From Candidatus Zipacnadia bacterium (lineage in GTDB: Bacteria; Armatimonadota; Zipacnadia; Zipacnadales; Zipacnadaceae): a DNA stretch of 6,361 bases. Location: positions 1-6,361 of the forward strand of contig JALGTI010000243.1 in NCBI GenBank assembly GCA_029821455.1. The letters are read 5' to 3'. Position 1 is the stretch's first letter. The number at the start of each line of letters is the position of its first letter. Made by a program: the position numbers and the translations under genes. Below are positions 1 through 5,728 of this stretch, piece by piece. The notes under the pieces were generated by a model. That model was not told where the DNA came from and did no database searches. It saw only the letters and a list, made by a program, of their open reading frames with translations.

Positions 1-844
1 AGGCGGGCACATCCGCCTTCAATGCAGCCTCCCCTATCTTCAGCAGCGTCGCATTGCTCATCCGCATCAGCTTTACCTCACCATTGAGGAGTCGTATCAT
101 CCCGAACTGGCCGTTGAATTCCACGCCACCTTCGACCTTGACGGCAATCCGGCCCTCGCAGTTTATCAGGATGTCCGTCGTCCCATCCACCAATTCAACC
201 GCGACTGCTGCGACTGAGTTGGGGTCCGCGTCATGCTCGACCTGCAGCTTGCGGACCTGCTTGATGAAGGGGGTCGTGTCGTACGGCTCCAGCACCGTGA
301 CGAACTGGCTCTCCATGTCCTCGCCAAGGCGGCTCTGGATGAGATAGCGCAGCCGCCGGGGGTTGCACTCTCTGTCAGGTTTCGGCGGCTCGCCACTGGC
401 CAGCGCCACTTCGTCAGAGGGCGTCAGGGCGTGGAGGCGGAGATGAGGATCGTGGCCTGCCTTGATGCGTCCGTGCTTGCCCGCATCGTTCCAATCCACC
501 GTGAAGGAGTTGCTCACCAGCCCAGCTGAGCGCTGCACGTCGCATAGATACATGAAGCCACTGCCCTTGTAGCGCCAGCCCTTTTCCCCATCGTAGAACT
601 CGCCGAACTCGACCTCCTCACCGGCGAAAGTCCCGCCGGCCTGCTTGACCAGGGAGAGTCCGGCTGTGATTGTCTCATTGCTGGCCCCGTGGTAGAGGAG
701 CCGGTGGTTCTTACCCCCACGGACGCGGAACACGTCAAAGACATAGCTGTCAGTGTCCGAAACATCCACCAGCGCCACGGTGCGCCGGTAACTATCCAGC
801 CGTTGGGTTGTGAGCACCGATCGCGGGTTGTCGGTTGGTCGGTA
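1..844 (-). CDS. Heparinase II/III family protein, C-terminal part only (5'-truncated; 3' end beyond the window)
   Basis: The frame is open from just after the TAG at 847-845 to the window edge, about 281 codons. It reads as the beta-rich C-terminal half of a heparinase II/III-type polysaccharide lyase (Hepar_II_III, PF07940). Typical segments appear in order: SYRRTVALVDVSDTDSYVFD, VFRVRGG, LLYHG, WRYKGSGFMYL, LRLHAL, DEVALASGEPP, RYLIQSR and SQFVTVLEPYD. Such proteins are usually secreted or periplasmic and cleave uronate-containing polysaccharides. The N-terminal helical domain of the family is absent, and no ATG with a ribosome binding site precedes the homology. The only candidate is a GTG at 817-815 without a Shine-Dalgarno. 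Homology begins where the neighbouring beta-helix gene ends, so there is no intergenic space. I read it as a 5'-deleted gene fragment, or a domain once fused or joined by rearrangement. Family call is firm; functionality is doubtful. Confidence 0.72.
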
Positions 845-2281
845 CTAAGTTTTTCCAGAAGTCCCGTCCGCCGTTCGCGGATATGATCTTCCCGGCGCCA
901 CGGCATGGCGAATTAGGTAGCAGCTTGTACGCATCCGCGGTGCTCCGCCCGTTCTGGCCGCCGCCCGGTCTGAGGTTCCGTAAAAAAGGTTGTTCGCAAA
1001 GACCATGTCTTTTATCGATCCAAAGTCATAGGTGATAGTGCCGTCCGCGTAGAAGATGTTGTTGAGGTAACGGACATTGTGCGGACTACCGTACGTATTT
1101 CGGGTCATGTTGACAGTCATGCCGGAGCCTACATAGAAAACGTTGTTGTAAATACTGATATCCTCGCTCTCATCCCACTCCAGGGAGAAAGTGGCAATAG
1201 CGTCATTCTGGCTAATATTGTATCGGACAATTGTACCTTTAGCCCCTCCGCAAATCAGCAAGAAACCGCCGGCATTGTCGTGGCTATAGTTGTACTGGAA
1301 AATCGTGCCCCTGCAGGCTGCGTCATCATCAAAGGCTTCACTGTCCCACACGGTTACACCGCCAACAGCTGTGTGACTCACCTCATTAAACTGAATAAGC
1401 GTGTTATTGCAGCGCTGTGGCCAGATCCCGGCGCAAGCTCGTTCTCCAGGCTGTCTGCCAACGCGTTGGTGTGCGTAGCGCAACACGTTGCGCTCAATAA
1501 GTGCGCCGTCGCATCCAAGGATAAAAATGCCATCGCCCCCGATATCTTGCAGTCGATTCCCTCGAATAACCACATTTTGGCTATGGTGCTTATCAGAGAC
1601 GGTGGGATAGTCCGTGTGCAGAATGCCGTTTCGATCCACATGTTCGATCAAGCATCCCTCAATCAGAAGGTCATCAAACCATGTTCCCACGCCTTCCCGT
1701 TTTAGCAAGAAACCCCCATCGTCGCTTCTCAGGCCGCCTGGGATGTCGTGAATATGGAGATTCCGGAAGTGGAGATGATGGGCGACTCCGAACTCCTTGA
1801 TATAGACGAAGACGCCTTTGCGGCCACCACTGAGGTCCATATTGTTTACTTCCCAGTACTCTACGTTGTACAGGAAAACGACAGCGTCCTCGGCCGGAAC
1901 GGCAACGATCTTGGGCTTTGCTCCGGTGCCATAACTGTCGACAACTATTGGTTGTCCATCTTTGCCAGAGCCGTGGAGGCGAAGAGGGCCCTTGTAGGAT
2001 GTCCCCGCTTTGAACAGAATCCGCGTGCCTGCCGCGAATATGGCACTGTTTACGCGGGCGAGAGTGCCCCAGGCCATCTCGCGGCTTGTGCCATCATTCT
2101 GGTCGTCGCCCTTTTCACTATCCACATAAAAGGTGCTTCCGGGCGAGAATGTCTCATGCTTGTCTGTCGAACCCTCTCCCGGGCCTCCGCAAAGACCCGG
2201 AATAGAATTGCTGGTGATAATTTCAATGATAGCAATTAGTACCAACAACTTAACTACGGTAAAGCCTTCGCTGTTAAACAT
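845..2281 (-). CDS. Secreted right-handed parallel beta-helix repeat protein with a pilin-like leader; C-terminus frameshifted
   Basis: As sequenced it encodes 478 residues. ATG 2281 is chosen over ATG 2305 because GGAGGA (2293-2288) lies 6 nt upstream. Residues 1-22 form a prepilin-like leader (MFNSEG, then FTVVKLLVLIAIIEII). Residues 50-80 (TFYVDSEKGDD...NDGTS...AWGTLARVN) are the usual entry to secreted beta-helix carbohydrate-active proteins. About residues 130-435 carry repeated coils such as NVVIRGNRL, GALIERNVL, NTLIQFNEV, GTIFQYNYS, GTIVRYNIS, DISIYNNVF, NVRYLNNIF and MVFANNLF (beta_helix, PF13229). The role is probably binding or cleavage of extracellular polysaccharide; no catalytic residues can be assigned. 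After NNLFYG, near an A6 run (982-987), the natural C-terminus continues one frame away (GAGKIISANGGRDFW, PAIGAH) to a TAG at 794-792. Restoring one base gives 496 residues. It lies 81 nt after the pseudopilin gene and touches the heparinase fragment. Confidence 0.85.
   Translation of the reverse strand: MFNSEGFTVVKLLVLIAIIEIITSNSIPGLCGGPGEGSTDKHETFSPGSTFYVDSEKGDDQNDGTSREMAWGTLARVNSAIFAAGTRILFKAGTSYKGPLRLHGSGKDGQPIVVDSYGTGAKPKIVAVPAEDAVVFLYNVEYWEVNNMDLSGGRKGVFVYIKEFGVAHHLHFRNLHIHDIPGGLRSDDGGFLLKREGVGTWFDDLLIEGCLIEHVDRNGILHTDYPTVSDKHHSQNVVIRGNRLQDIGGDGIFILGCDGALIERNVLRYAHQRVGRQPGERACAGIWPQRCNNTLIQFNEVSHTAVGGVTVWDSEAFDDDAACRGTIFQYNYSHDNAGGFLLICGGAKGTIVRYNISQNDAIATFSLEWDESEDISIYNNVFYVGSGMTVNMTRNTYGSPHNVRYLNNIFYADGTITYDFGSIKDMVFANNLFYGTSDRAAARTGGAPRMRTSCYLIRHAVAPGRSYPRTADGTSGKT
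2146..2214 (-). pseudogene. Out-of-frame remnant of a pseudopilin N-terminal region inside the beta-helix gene
   Basis: In the minus frame shifted by one base from the beta-helix frame, this stretch reads PAILFRVFAEARERVRQTS followed by MRHS. It matches AAILFPVFARAREKARQAS of the neighbouring pseudopilin at the same distance from the start codon. The in-frame leader just upstream (GFTVVKLLVLIAIIEII) matches the preceding part of the same pilin. One extra base near 2215 joins the two halves; by eye about 26 of 44 residues are then identical. The codons differ widely from the neighbour, so this is not a recent copy of it. The present beta-helix protein instead reads SNSIPGLCGGPGEGSTDKHE here. 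Confidence 0.75.
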
Positions 2282-2287
2282 TTCTAT

Positions 2288-2293
2288 TCCTCC
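2288..2293 (-). promoter_or_regulatory. Ribosome binding site of the beta-helix gene
   Basis: GGAGGA stands 6 nt before ATG 2281. It decides the start in favour of MFNSEG over the in-frame ATG at 2305, which would place this site inside the coding sequence. Confidence 0.75.
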
Positions 2294-2306
2294 AAAAAGA
2301 TCCATT

Positions 2307-2331
2307 ACATAGTCAATTTCGTTGACTATGT
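2307..2331 (-). promoter_or_regulatory. Inverted repeat in the leader between pseudopilin and beta-helix genes
   Basis: Perfect 10-bp arms ACATAGTCAA (2307-2316) and TTGACTATGT (2322-2331) flank a 5-base loop. Pairing extends outward by a further 3 bp if a 3-base bulge is allowed on the 2332-2334 side. It lies 32 nt after the pseudopilin stop and about 14 nt upstream of the GGAGGA of the beta-helix gene. The arms are AT-rich and no long U-run follows on the minus strand, so a strong intrinsic terminator is unlikely. An operator for a dimeric regulator, or an mRNA hairpin that tunes translation or decay between the two genes, fits better. The function is not determined. Confidence 0.55.
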
Positions 2332-2362
2332 TGTAATGGGTCGCGATCCCTCTCCGATAGTT

Positions 2363-2992
2363 TCAGTCCTCAGCCAGAGTCCACTGAGAGTAGGTTGTGT
2401 GCTTGAGCCATTTCGCATGGCCGTCGAGAAAGGCAATGTTGAACCCACCGTTGTGGCGCTTGTCTGTTACGTCTGCTGTTCTTCCATCTATGTTCGTTGT
2501 CATCCAAACCAACGTCGTACCGTTCAAACCATCGATGAATGAGATGGTCTCGGCGGGCTGCTTCGCATCACTGTCGAACTTCGCCTTTTGAGGTTTTGCA
2601 CCATATTGCGTCCACCAGTTCACCTGTGCATGGGGAGCGTTTCCTTTTCCAAAGTTCTCAATGTAGCTATTGGAAACGTAGCCCAACTGGTAACTTTTGT
2701 AGCTCGGACAGGACAGAATCCCTTTGTTCTTCATATAAGGTTCAAGAAGGTCTGTCCAATAATACCAAGTGCCGGCCGAGTCTTTTGTGTATCCCGGAAC
2801 ATACCCCCCGTCGTAGTCCTGCGCGTACATCAGGTCAGCCAACTCAATCCCCTTGATGTTACTCAAGCAGCTCGCCTGCCGCGCCTTCTCGCGAGCTCTG
2901 GCGAACACTGGGAAAAGTATCGCCGCCAGGATCGCGATGATCGCGATCACCACCAGCAATTCGATCAAGGTGAAGCCTGTTCTCTTGAACAT
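2363..2992 (-). CDS. Type II secretion/type IV pilus-like pseudopilin of the H-X9-DG (DUF1559-related) class
   Basis: 209 residues. ATG 2992 is preferred over ATG 3034 because AAGGAGG (3007-3001) lies 8 nt upstream and the pilin leader then has normal length: MFKRTG, then FTLIELLVVIAIIAILAAIL. Prepilin peptidase would cut after Gly6; Glu11 (mature Glu5) is present. The hydrophobic helix (7-30) is followed by FARAREKARQASCLSN (30-45), then a globular domain. At the C-terminus H180 and D190-G191 (RHNGGFNIAFLDGHAKW) form the H-X9-DG motif (TIGR04294). C42 and C95 could pair. Such proteins are numerous in Armatimonadota and Planctomycetota and are thought to be exported by a type II-like system; individual roles are mostly unknown. 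It is the first gene of the minus-strand series and sits 39 nt downstream of the transposase remnant. Confidence 0.92.
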   Translation of the reverse strand: MFKRTGFTLIELLVVIAIIAILAAILFPVFARAREKARQASCLSNIKGIELADLMYAQDYDGGYVPGYTKDSAGTWYYWTDLLEPYMKNKGILSCPSYKSYQLGYVSNSYIENFGKGNAPHAQVNWWTQYGAKPQKAKFDSDAKQPAETISFIDGLNGTTLVWMTTNIDGRTADVTDKRHNGGFNIAFLDGHAKWLKHTTYSQWTLAED

Positions 2993-3000
2993 CTGAAATG

Positions 3001-3007
3001 CCTCCTT
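3001..3007 (-). promoter_or_regulatory. Ribosome binding site of the pseudopilin gene
   Basis: AAGGAGG, a near-perfect Shine-Dalgarno, lies 8 nt before ATG 2992. It excludes the longer reading from ATG 3034, which would add MKLVSANKKKEAFQ ahead of the pilin leader. Confidence 0.8.
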
Positions 3008-3030
3008 CTTTTTATTTGCACTAACTAGCT

Positions 3031-3509
3031 TCAAGCCGTTGCAGAACGGTCGTTCACGTTCCTCTCGGTCTTTGAATGCACGGCATCAATAGTCTGTAGC
3101 GCGTTATCTGTGAGCCGGCAGCGCGTGCCTGCTCAACAATCCTACTGAAAATATCTCGCAACTTATCGGCTCCCAGCTTTGCCCGGAAGCGGCAGATGGT
3201 GGTGTGGTCGGGTGCGCGCTGTTCGGGCATCAGGCCCGCAAACCATTTACAGGCCAGATGCAAGTTGACTTGCTCTTCTATCTCCCGGTCAGAAAGCTCA
3301 TAAAGAAATTGCAGAAACAGCACTTTGAACAACACTACGGGGTCCCAGGAGGGACGGCCGTTATCTGGGCAATAGCAGTCGCTCACCAACGGCTCCACCG
3401 ACGAAAAATCCACGGCCTCAGATAGGCGACGCAACAAATGGTCCGAGGCAATCAATTCCTCGTAAATGGTGGCAAAGAAATTTAGCTGAACGCTCTGCTG
3501 GCCTTGCAC
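3031..3509 (-). pseudogene. Transposase remnant, DUF772 N-terminal domain (IS1182/IS5-like), frameshifted and truncated
   Basis: From a likely GTG start at 3509 (weak AAGAAG upstream) the frame runs 151 codons to a TAA/TAG/TGA-type stop at 3054. Residues 8-130 match the N-terminal domain of IS1182/IS5-like transposases (DUF772, PF05598): LNFFATIYEELIASDHLLRR, FSSVEPLVSDCYCPDNGRPS, DPVVLFKVLFLQFLYELSDR, EIEEQVNLHLACKWF and DHTTICRFRAKLG. After ARAAG (about 3115) the expected sequence continues in another frame as LTDNALQTIDAVHSKTERN, ending at TGA 3033-3031. The Asp of TIDAV sits where the first catalytic Asp of the DDE domain is expected. One lost base explains the shift. Everything beyond, including the remaining catalytic residues, is missing and replaced by the pseudopilin upstream region. 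It cannot transpose by itself. The exact IS family and the element's right end are not determined. Confidence 0.8.
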
Positions 3510-3550
3510 GGAATTCTTCTTGCCCAGCTTGGTTATCGTTATCTTGGAAT

Positions 3551-3581
3551 ATTGTACCCCCCCCCCCCCCAGGGTTGTCAA
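3551..3581 (-). promoter_or_regulatory. Sigma70-type promoter with a poly-G spacer
   Basis: On the minus strand TTGACA (3581-3576, a perfect -35 box) is followed after 19 bases by TACAAT (3556-3551, five of six -10 bases). The spacer is ACCCT plus 14 G. Transcription would start near 3544 and run into the transposase remnant and then the pseudopilin. Nineteen bases is longer than the optimum; with 12 G it would be 17. Confidence 0.55.
3557..3570. repeat. Homopolymer C14/G14 tract
   Basis: Fourteen consecutive C on the plus strand. It is far longer than any other run in the window (next longest are runs of about six), and it falls inside the promoter spacer upstream of the transposase remnant. 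Tracts of this length slip readily during replication, and are also error-prone in sequencing. Confidence 0.9.
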
Positions 3582-3723
3582 GGGGTTTTGCAACAATCTC
3601 GACTGCTTCGTTCGCAGCGGGAGGAGAAGTGCCAGGAGATGGTGAATACGCAGACAATGTTTATTGCAGCAAACACACGCGGTAGTATCGTCGGATCACT
3701 TCAATTGGTCGGGAGAAATCGGC

Positions 3724-4539
3724 ATGGCTCTTGATATTGACATCTGCGCACATCCGTGGGCCTATGCGGCCCAGCAGCCGGACTGCGACATCCGGCCGGT
3801 GCTGGAAGACATCTTTGCGGATCTCAAGACGGCAGGCTTTGACGGCGTCGAACTCATGCACACAGCCCTGCAGACCGAGCAGGACTTGCAGAGGGCCGCG
3901 GAGCTGTCGGCCAGGTATGAACTGCCGGTCATAGGCGCATCGTTTGGCGGGGCCATGTCGGACCGCCAGGCTCACCCCGAGCTATTGGAGCACGCCGAGT
4001 TTCTGCTGCCGGCGCTGTCAGAGCTCGGCGGCCATCTACTGGGTGTCTCCACCGGCAAGAGCCCCGATGGCAGAAAAACCGCCGAACAGCTCGATACTCA
4101 GGCCGAGTTATTGACGCGCCTCCTTGAGTTGGGAGCCGACCACGGCATAACCATCAACCTCCACAACCACACCTACGAGGTGGAAGAGGGCGAGCATGAG
4201 CTAACCGAGAACCTCAAGCGCCTCCCGGAGATCAAACTGGGGCCGGACCTCAACTGGCTGCGGCGTGCGGGTGTCGAGCCGCTTGATTTCCTGCGCCGCC
4301 ATGCCGACCGCATAGTCTATCTGCACCTGCGCGACCAGCAGGGCGACCGCTGGGTGGAGGCCCTCGGCGACGGAGATGAGGACTATGTACAGGTTGGCCG
4401 GGCGCTGAGCGAAATCGGCTTCACGGGCAAGGCGGCAGTCGAGTTAGCACACGAGGCTGACACCGCTTTTACGCGCTCAATGGGTGAGAATTTCAGACTG
4501 AGTTGCGAGCGCCTGCGTGCCGCCTTCGCTCAGGTATGA
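3724..4539 (+). CDS. Sugar phosphate isomerase/epimerase, AP-endonuclease-2/xylose-isomerase-like TIM barrel
   Basis: 271 residues, the usual size for the family (AP_endonuc_2, PF01261). ATG 3724 is chosen because GGGAG (3711-3715) lies 8 nt upstream and the product begins at the first barrel strand (LDIDICAHPW). Likely metal and active-site residues are E43 (FDGVELMH), H147/H149 (TINLHNHTYE), D175 (LGPDLNW), H201 (IVYLHLRD) and E240 (AAVELAHE). Members isomerise or epimerise ketoses and inosose-type sugars in the cytoplasm with a divalent metal; the substrate cannot be read from sequence. No signal peptide is present. The following oxidoreductase starts 20 nt downstream, so the two are probably cotranscribed, a common pairing in sugar and inositol catabolism. 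No convincing promoter was found in 3600-3710. It diverges from the transposase remnant. Confidence 0.9.
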   Translation: MALDIDICAHPWAYAAQQPDCDIRPVLEDIFADLKTAGFDGVELMHTALQTEQDLQRAAELSARYELPVIGASFGGAMSDRQAHPELLEHAEFLLPALSELGGHLLGVSTGKSPDGRKTAEQLDTQAELLTRLLELGADHGITINLHNHTYEVEEGEHELTENLKRLPEIKLGPDLNWLRRAGVEPLDFLRRHADRIVYLHLRDQQGDRWVEALGDGDEDYVQVGRALSEIGFTGKAAVELAHEADTAFTRSMGENFRLSCERLRAAFAQV

Positions 4540-4546
4540 ATGACCA

Positions 4547-4554
4547 GGGAGAGG
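4547..4554 (+). promoter_or_regulatory. Ribosome binding site of the oxidoreductase gene
   Basis: GGGAGAGG lies 5 nt before ATG 4560. It favours that start over the in-frame ATG at 4536, which overlaps the isomerase stop codon (ATGA) but has no comparable upstream site. Confidence 0.65.
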
Positions 4555-4559
4555 ACGCG

Positions 4560-5600
4560 ATGAAAAACGATACCGTGCAGATTGCGATGCTGGGCTCAGG
4601 CTTTGTGGCGGACTTTTACATGCAAGGCCTCGACAACGTCAATCATCAGCAGGTTGTGGTCAATTACTCTCGCACGGCGGCCCGTGCCGAGGAGCTGGGC
4701 GACAAATGGGGCATACCCGACCAATCCACCGACCTGCAGGCTGTGATTGGTCGCGATGACATTGACCTGTACCTGATTGCGCTGCCGAATTTCCTGCACG
4801 AAGAAGTCGCCATCATGCTGGCCGAGGCGGGCAAGGCGATGGTCTGTACCAAGCCTCTGGCGCGCACTGCAGAGGAAGCCAGACGCATGTTGGAGGCGGT
4901 CGAGCGGGCCGGAGTCTTCAACGCTTATGCCGAGACGGAAGTGTTTTCCCCGGCGGTAGTCAAGGCCCGCGAGCAGATCGAGGCGGGTGCTATCGGCGAG
5001 GTGTTGTGGGTGCGGTCCCGTGAGGCACACGGCGGCCCTCATGCTGACCACTTCTGGGACCCTGACCTGACCGGCGGTGGTGCGCTCAACGATATGGGCT
5101 GCCACTGCATCGAGGCGGCGCGCTACTTCTTCGGCAAGGACAACAAGGTCAAGCGGGTCATGGCCTGGGGTGCGACGCTCAGCCATGCCGACCGCACCTC
5201 CGCCGAGGACAACGCCCTGATGATCATGGAGTTTGACAATGGCTGCGTGGCCCACGCCGAGCTTTCCTGGTCGGCCCGTGGCGGCCTGGATTTGCGCAAC
5301 GAGGTCCACGGCTCCGAGGGCTGCATCTTCACTGACGTGACCCGCTCCACGCCCATTACCACCTTCTCTTTGCACGGCACCGGCTACCTGGTGGAGAAGG
5401 CCGAGGTGGACACCGGCTGGACCGTTCCCTTGCCCGAAGAGGCCTTCGTATATGGCTACCAGGCGGAGATGAAGCACTTTGTGGACTGCATTCGGACGGG
5501 CCAGGCCCCGCGCGAGAATTTCCACGACGGCACGACGGCTGGGTGGTCAATCTGCTGTTGGATGCCGCTTACGAGTCAATGCGCGAGGGCGTCTGGGTGA
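4560..5600 (+). CDS. Gfo/Idh/MocA family NAD(P)-dependent oxidoreductase; C-terminus frameshifted by an 8-bp duplication
   Basis: 346 residues as sequenced. An N-terminal Rossmann fold starts at once (VQIAMLGSGFVADFY; dinucleotide loop G12-S13-G14). It is followed by DLYLIALPN (69-77) and MVCTKPLARTAEEARRML (94-111), where the usual EKP motif is TKP (97-99). The C-terminal alpha/beta domain contains GGGALNDMGCHCIEAARYFF (172-191), with H182 the family's conserved histidine. Members oxidise or reduce sugar hydroxyls with bound NAD(P) in the cytoplasm; with the adjacent isomerase, a sugar or inositol-like substrate is likely. After FHDG (residue 324) the frame is lost: a perfect CACGACGG tandem copy (5523-5538) adds 8 bases. 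The proper ending, GWVVNLLLDAAYESMREGVW then VTVDY, reads in another frame to TAG 5614. Removing one copy gives 348 residues. The altered tail is TTAGWSICCWMPLTSQ and a few more residues, so about 24 native residues including the final helix are replaced. Confidence 0.9.
   Translation: MKNDTVQIAMLGSGFVADFYMQGLDNVNHQQVVVNYSRTAARAEELGDKWGIPDQSTDLQAVIGRDDIDLYLIALPNFLHEEVAIMLAEAGKAMVCTKPLARTAEEARRMLEAVERAGVFNAYAETEVFSPAVVKAREQIEAGAIGEVLWVRSREAHGGPHADHFWDPDLTGGGALNDMGCHCIEAARYFFGKDNKVKRVMAWGATLSHADRTSAEDNALMIMEFDNGCVAHAELSWSARGGLDLRNEVHGSEGCIFTDVTRSTPITTFSLHGTGYLVEKAEVDTGWTVPLPEEAFVYGYQAEMKHFVDCIRTGQAPRENFHDGTTAGWSICCWMPLTSQCARASG
5523..5538. repeat. Perfect 8-bp tandem duplication CACGACGG x2
   Basis: Two adjacent copies (5523-5530, 5531-5538) within the oxidoreductase gene. 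With one copy the gene reads FHDGWVVN, the normal family pattern. With two copies the frame shifts by two and ends early at 5600. Confidence 0.9.
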
Positions 5601-5666
5601 CGGTGGATTACTAGGGCGGAGTTATTCACGAAGGAATTTGCCAGTTGAGCCAAATGCACCAGGAAT

Positions 5667-5686
5667 GCTCTCCAGAGCTGGAGAGC
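5667..5686. repeat. Palindrome GCTCTCCAG-AG-CTGGAGAGC
   Basis: Perfect 9-bp arms around a 2-base centre, 52 nt after the original oxidoreductase stop. In RNA it could form a GC-rich hairpin (7 bp with a 6-base loop) and so help end or protect the transcript. No T-run follows (CCATCTGTG), so it is not a classical intrinsic terminator. A protein-binding palindrome is an equal possibility. Confidence 0.5.
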
Positions 5687-5728
5687 CCATCTGTGTCCCG
5701 TCTCGCGCAAGCGACGCACCGTCATTTC

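Noticed and set aside
514..906. Minus-strand 130-codon frame and a smaller one at 166-396
   Set aside because: Both lie in shifted frames over the heparinase segment, which alone gives family-like sequence.
1079..2239. Two plus-strand open frames opposite the beta-helix gene
   Set aside because: The minus strand shows clear beta-helix repeats and a good ribosome binding site here; the plus frames show no domain and no start signals.
2930..2948. Repeated GATCGCGAT suggesting a protein-binding repeat
   Set aside because: It encodes the Ile-Ala-Ile-Ile-Ala-Ile stretch of the pilin helix, so codon repetition explains it.
3418..3657. Minus-strand frame running through the poly-G tract with a proline-rich start
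   Set aside because: It overlaps the transposase N-terminus in another frame, owes part of its length to the G run, and has no recognisable domain or start site.
4536..4562. ATG 4536 as oxidoreductase start, overlapping the isomerase stop (ATGA)
   Set aside because: Translational coupling is possible, but the added residues MNDQGEDA resemble no family sequence and ATG 4560 has the better ribosome binding site.
4596..5525. Long minus-strand open frame (309 codons) opposite the oxidoreductase
   Set aside because: It is the antisense of a gene with clear Rossmann and GGGALNDMGCH motifs; its own product has low-complexity, unrecognisable composition typical of GC-rich shadow frames.
5667..5686. 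Palindrome as an intrinsic terminator of the plus-strand unit
   Set aside because: There is no downstream T-run and the centre is only two bases; kept as a palindrome of unknown role.
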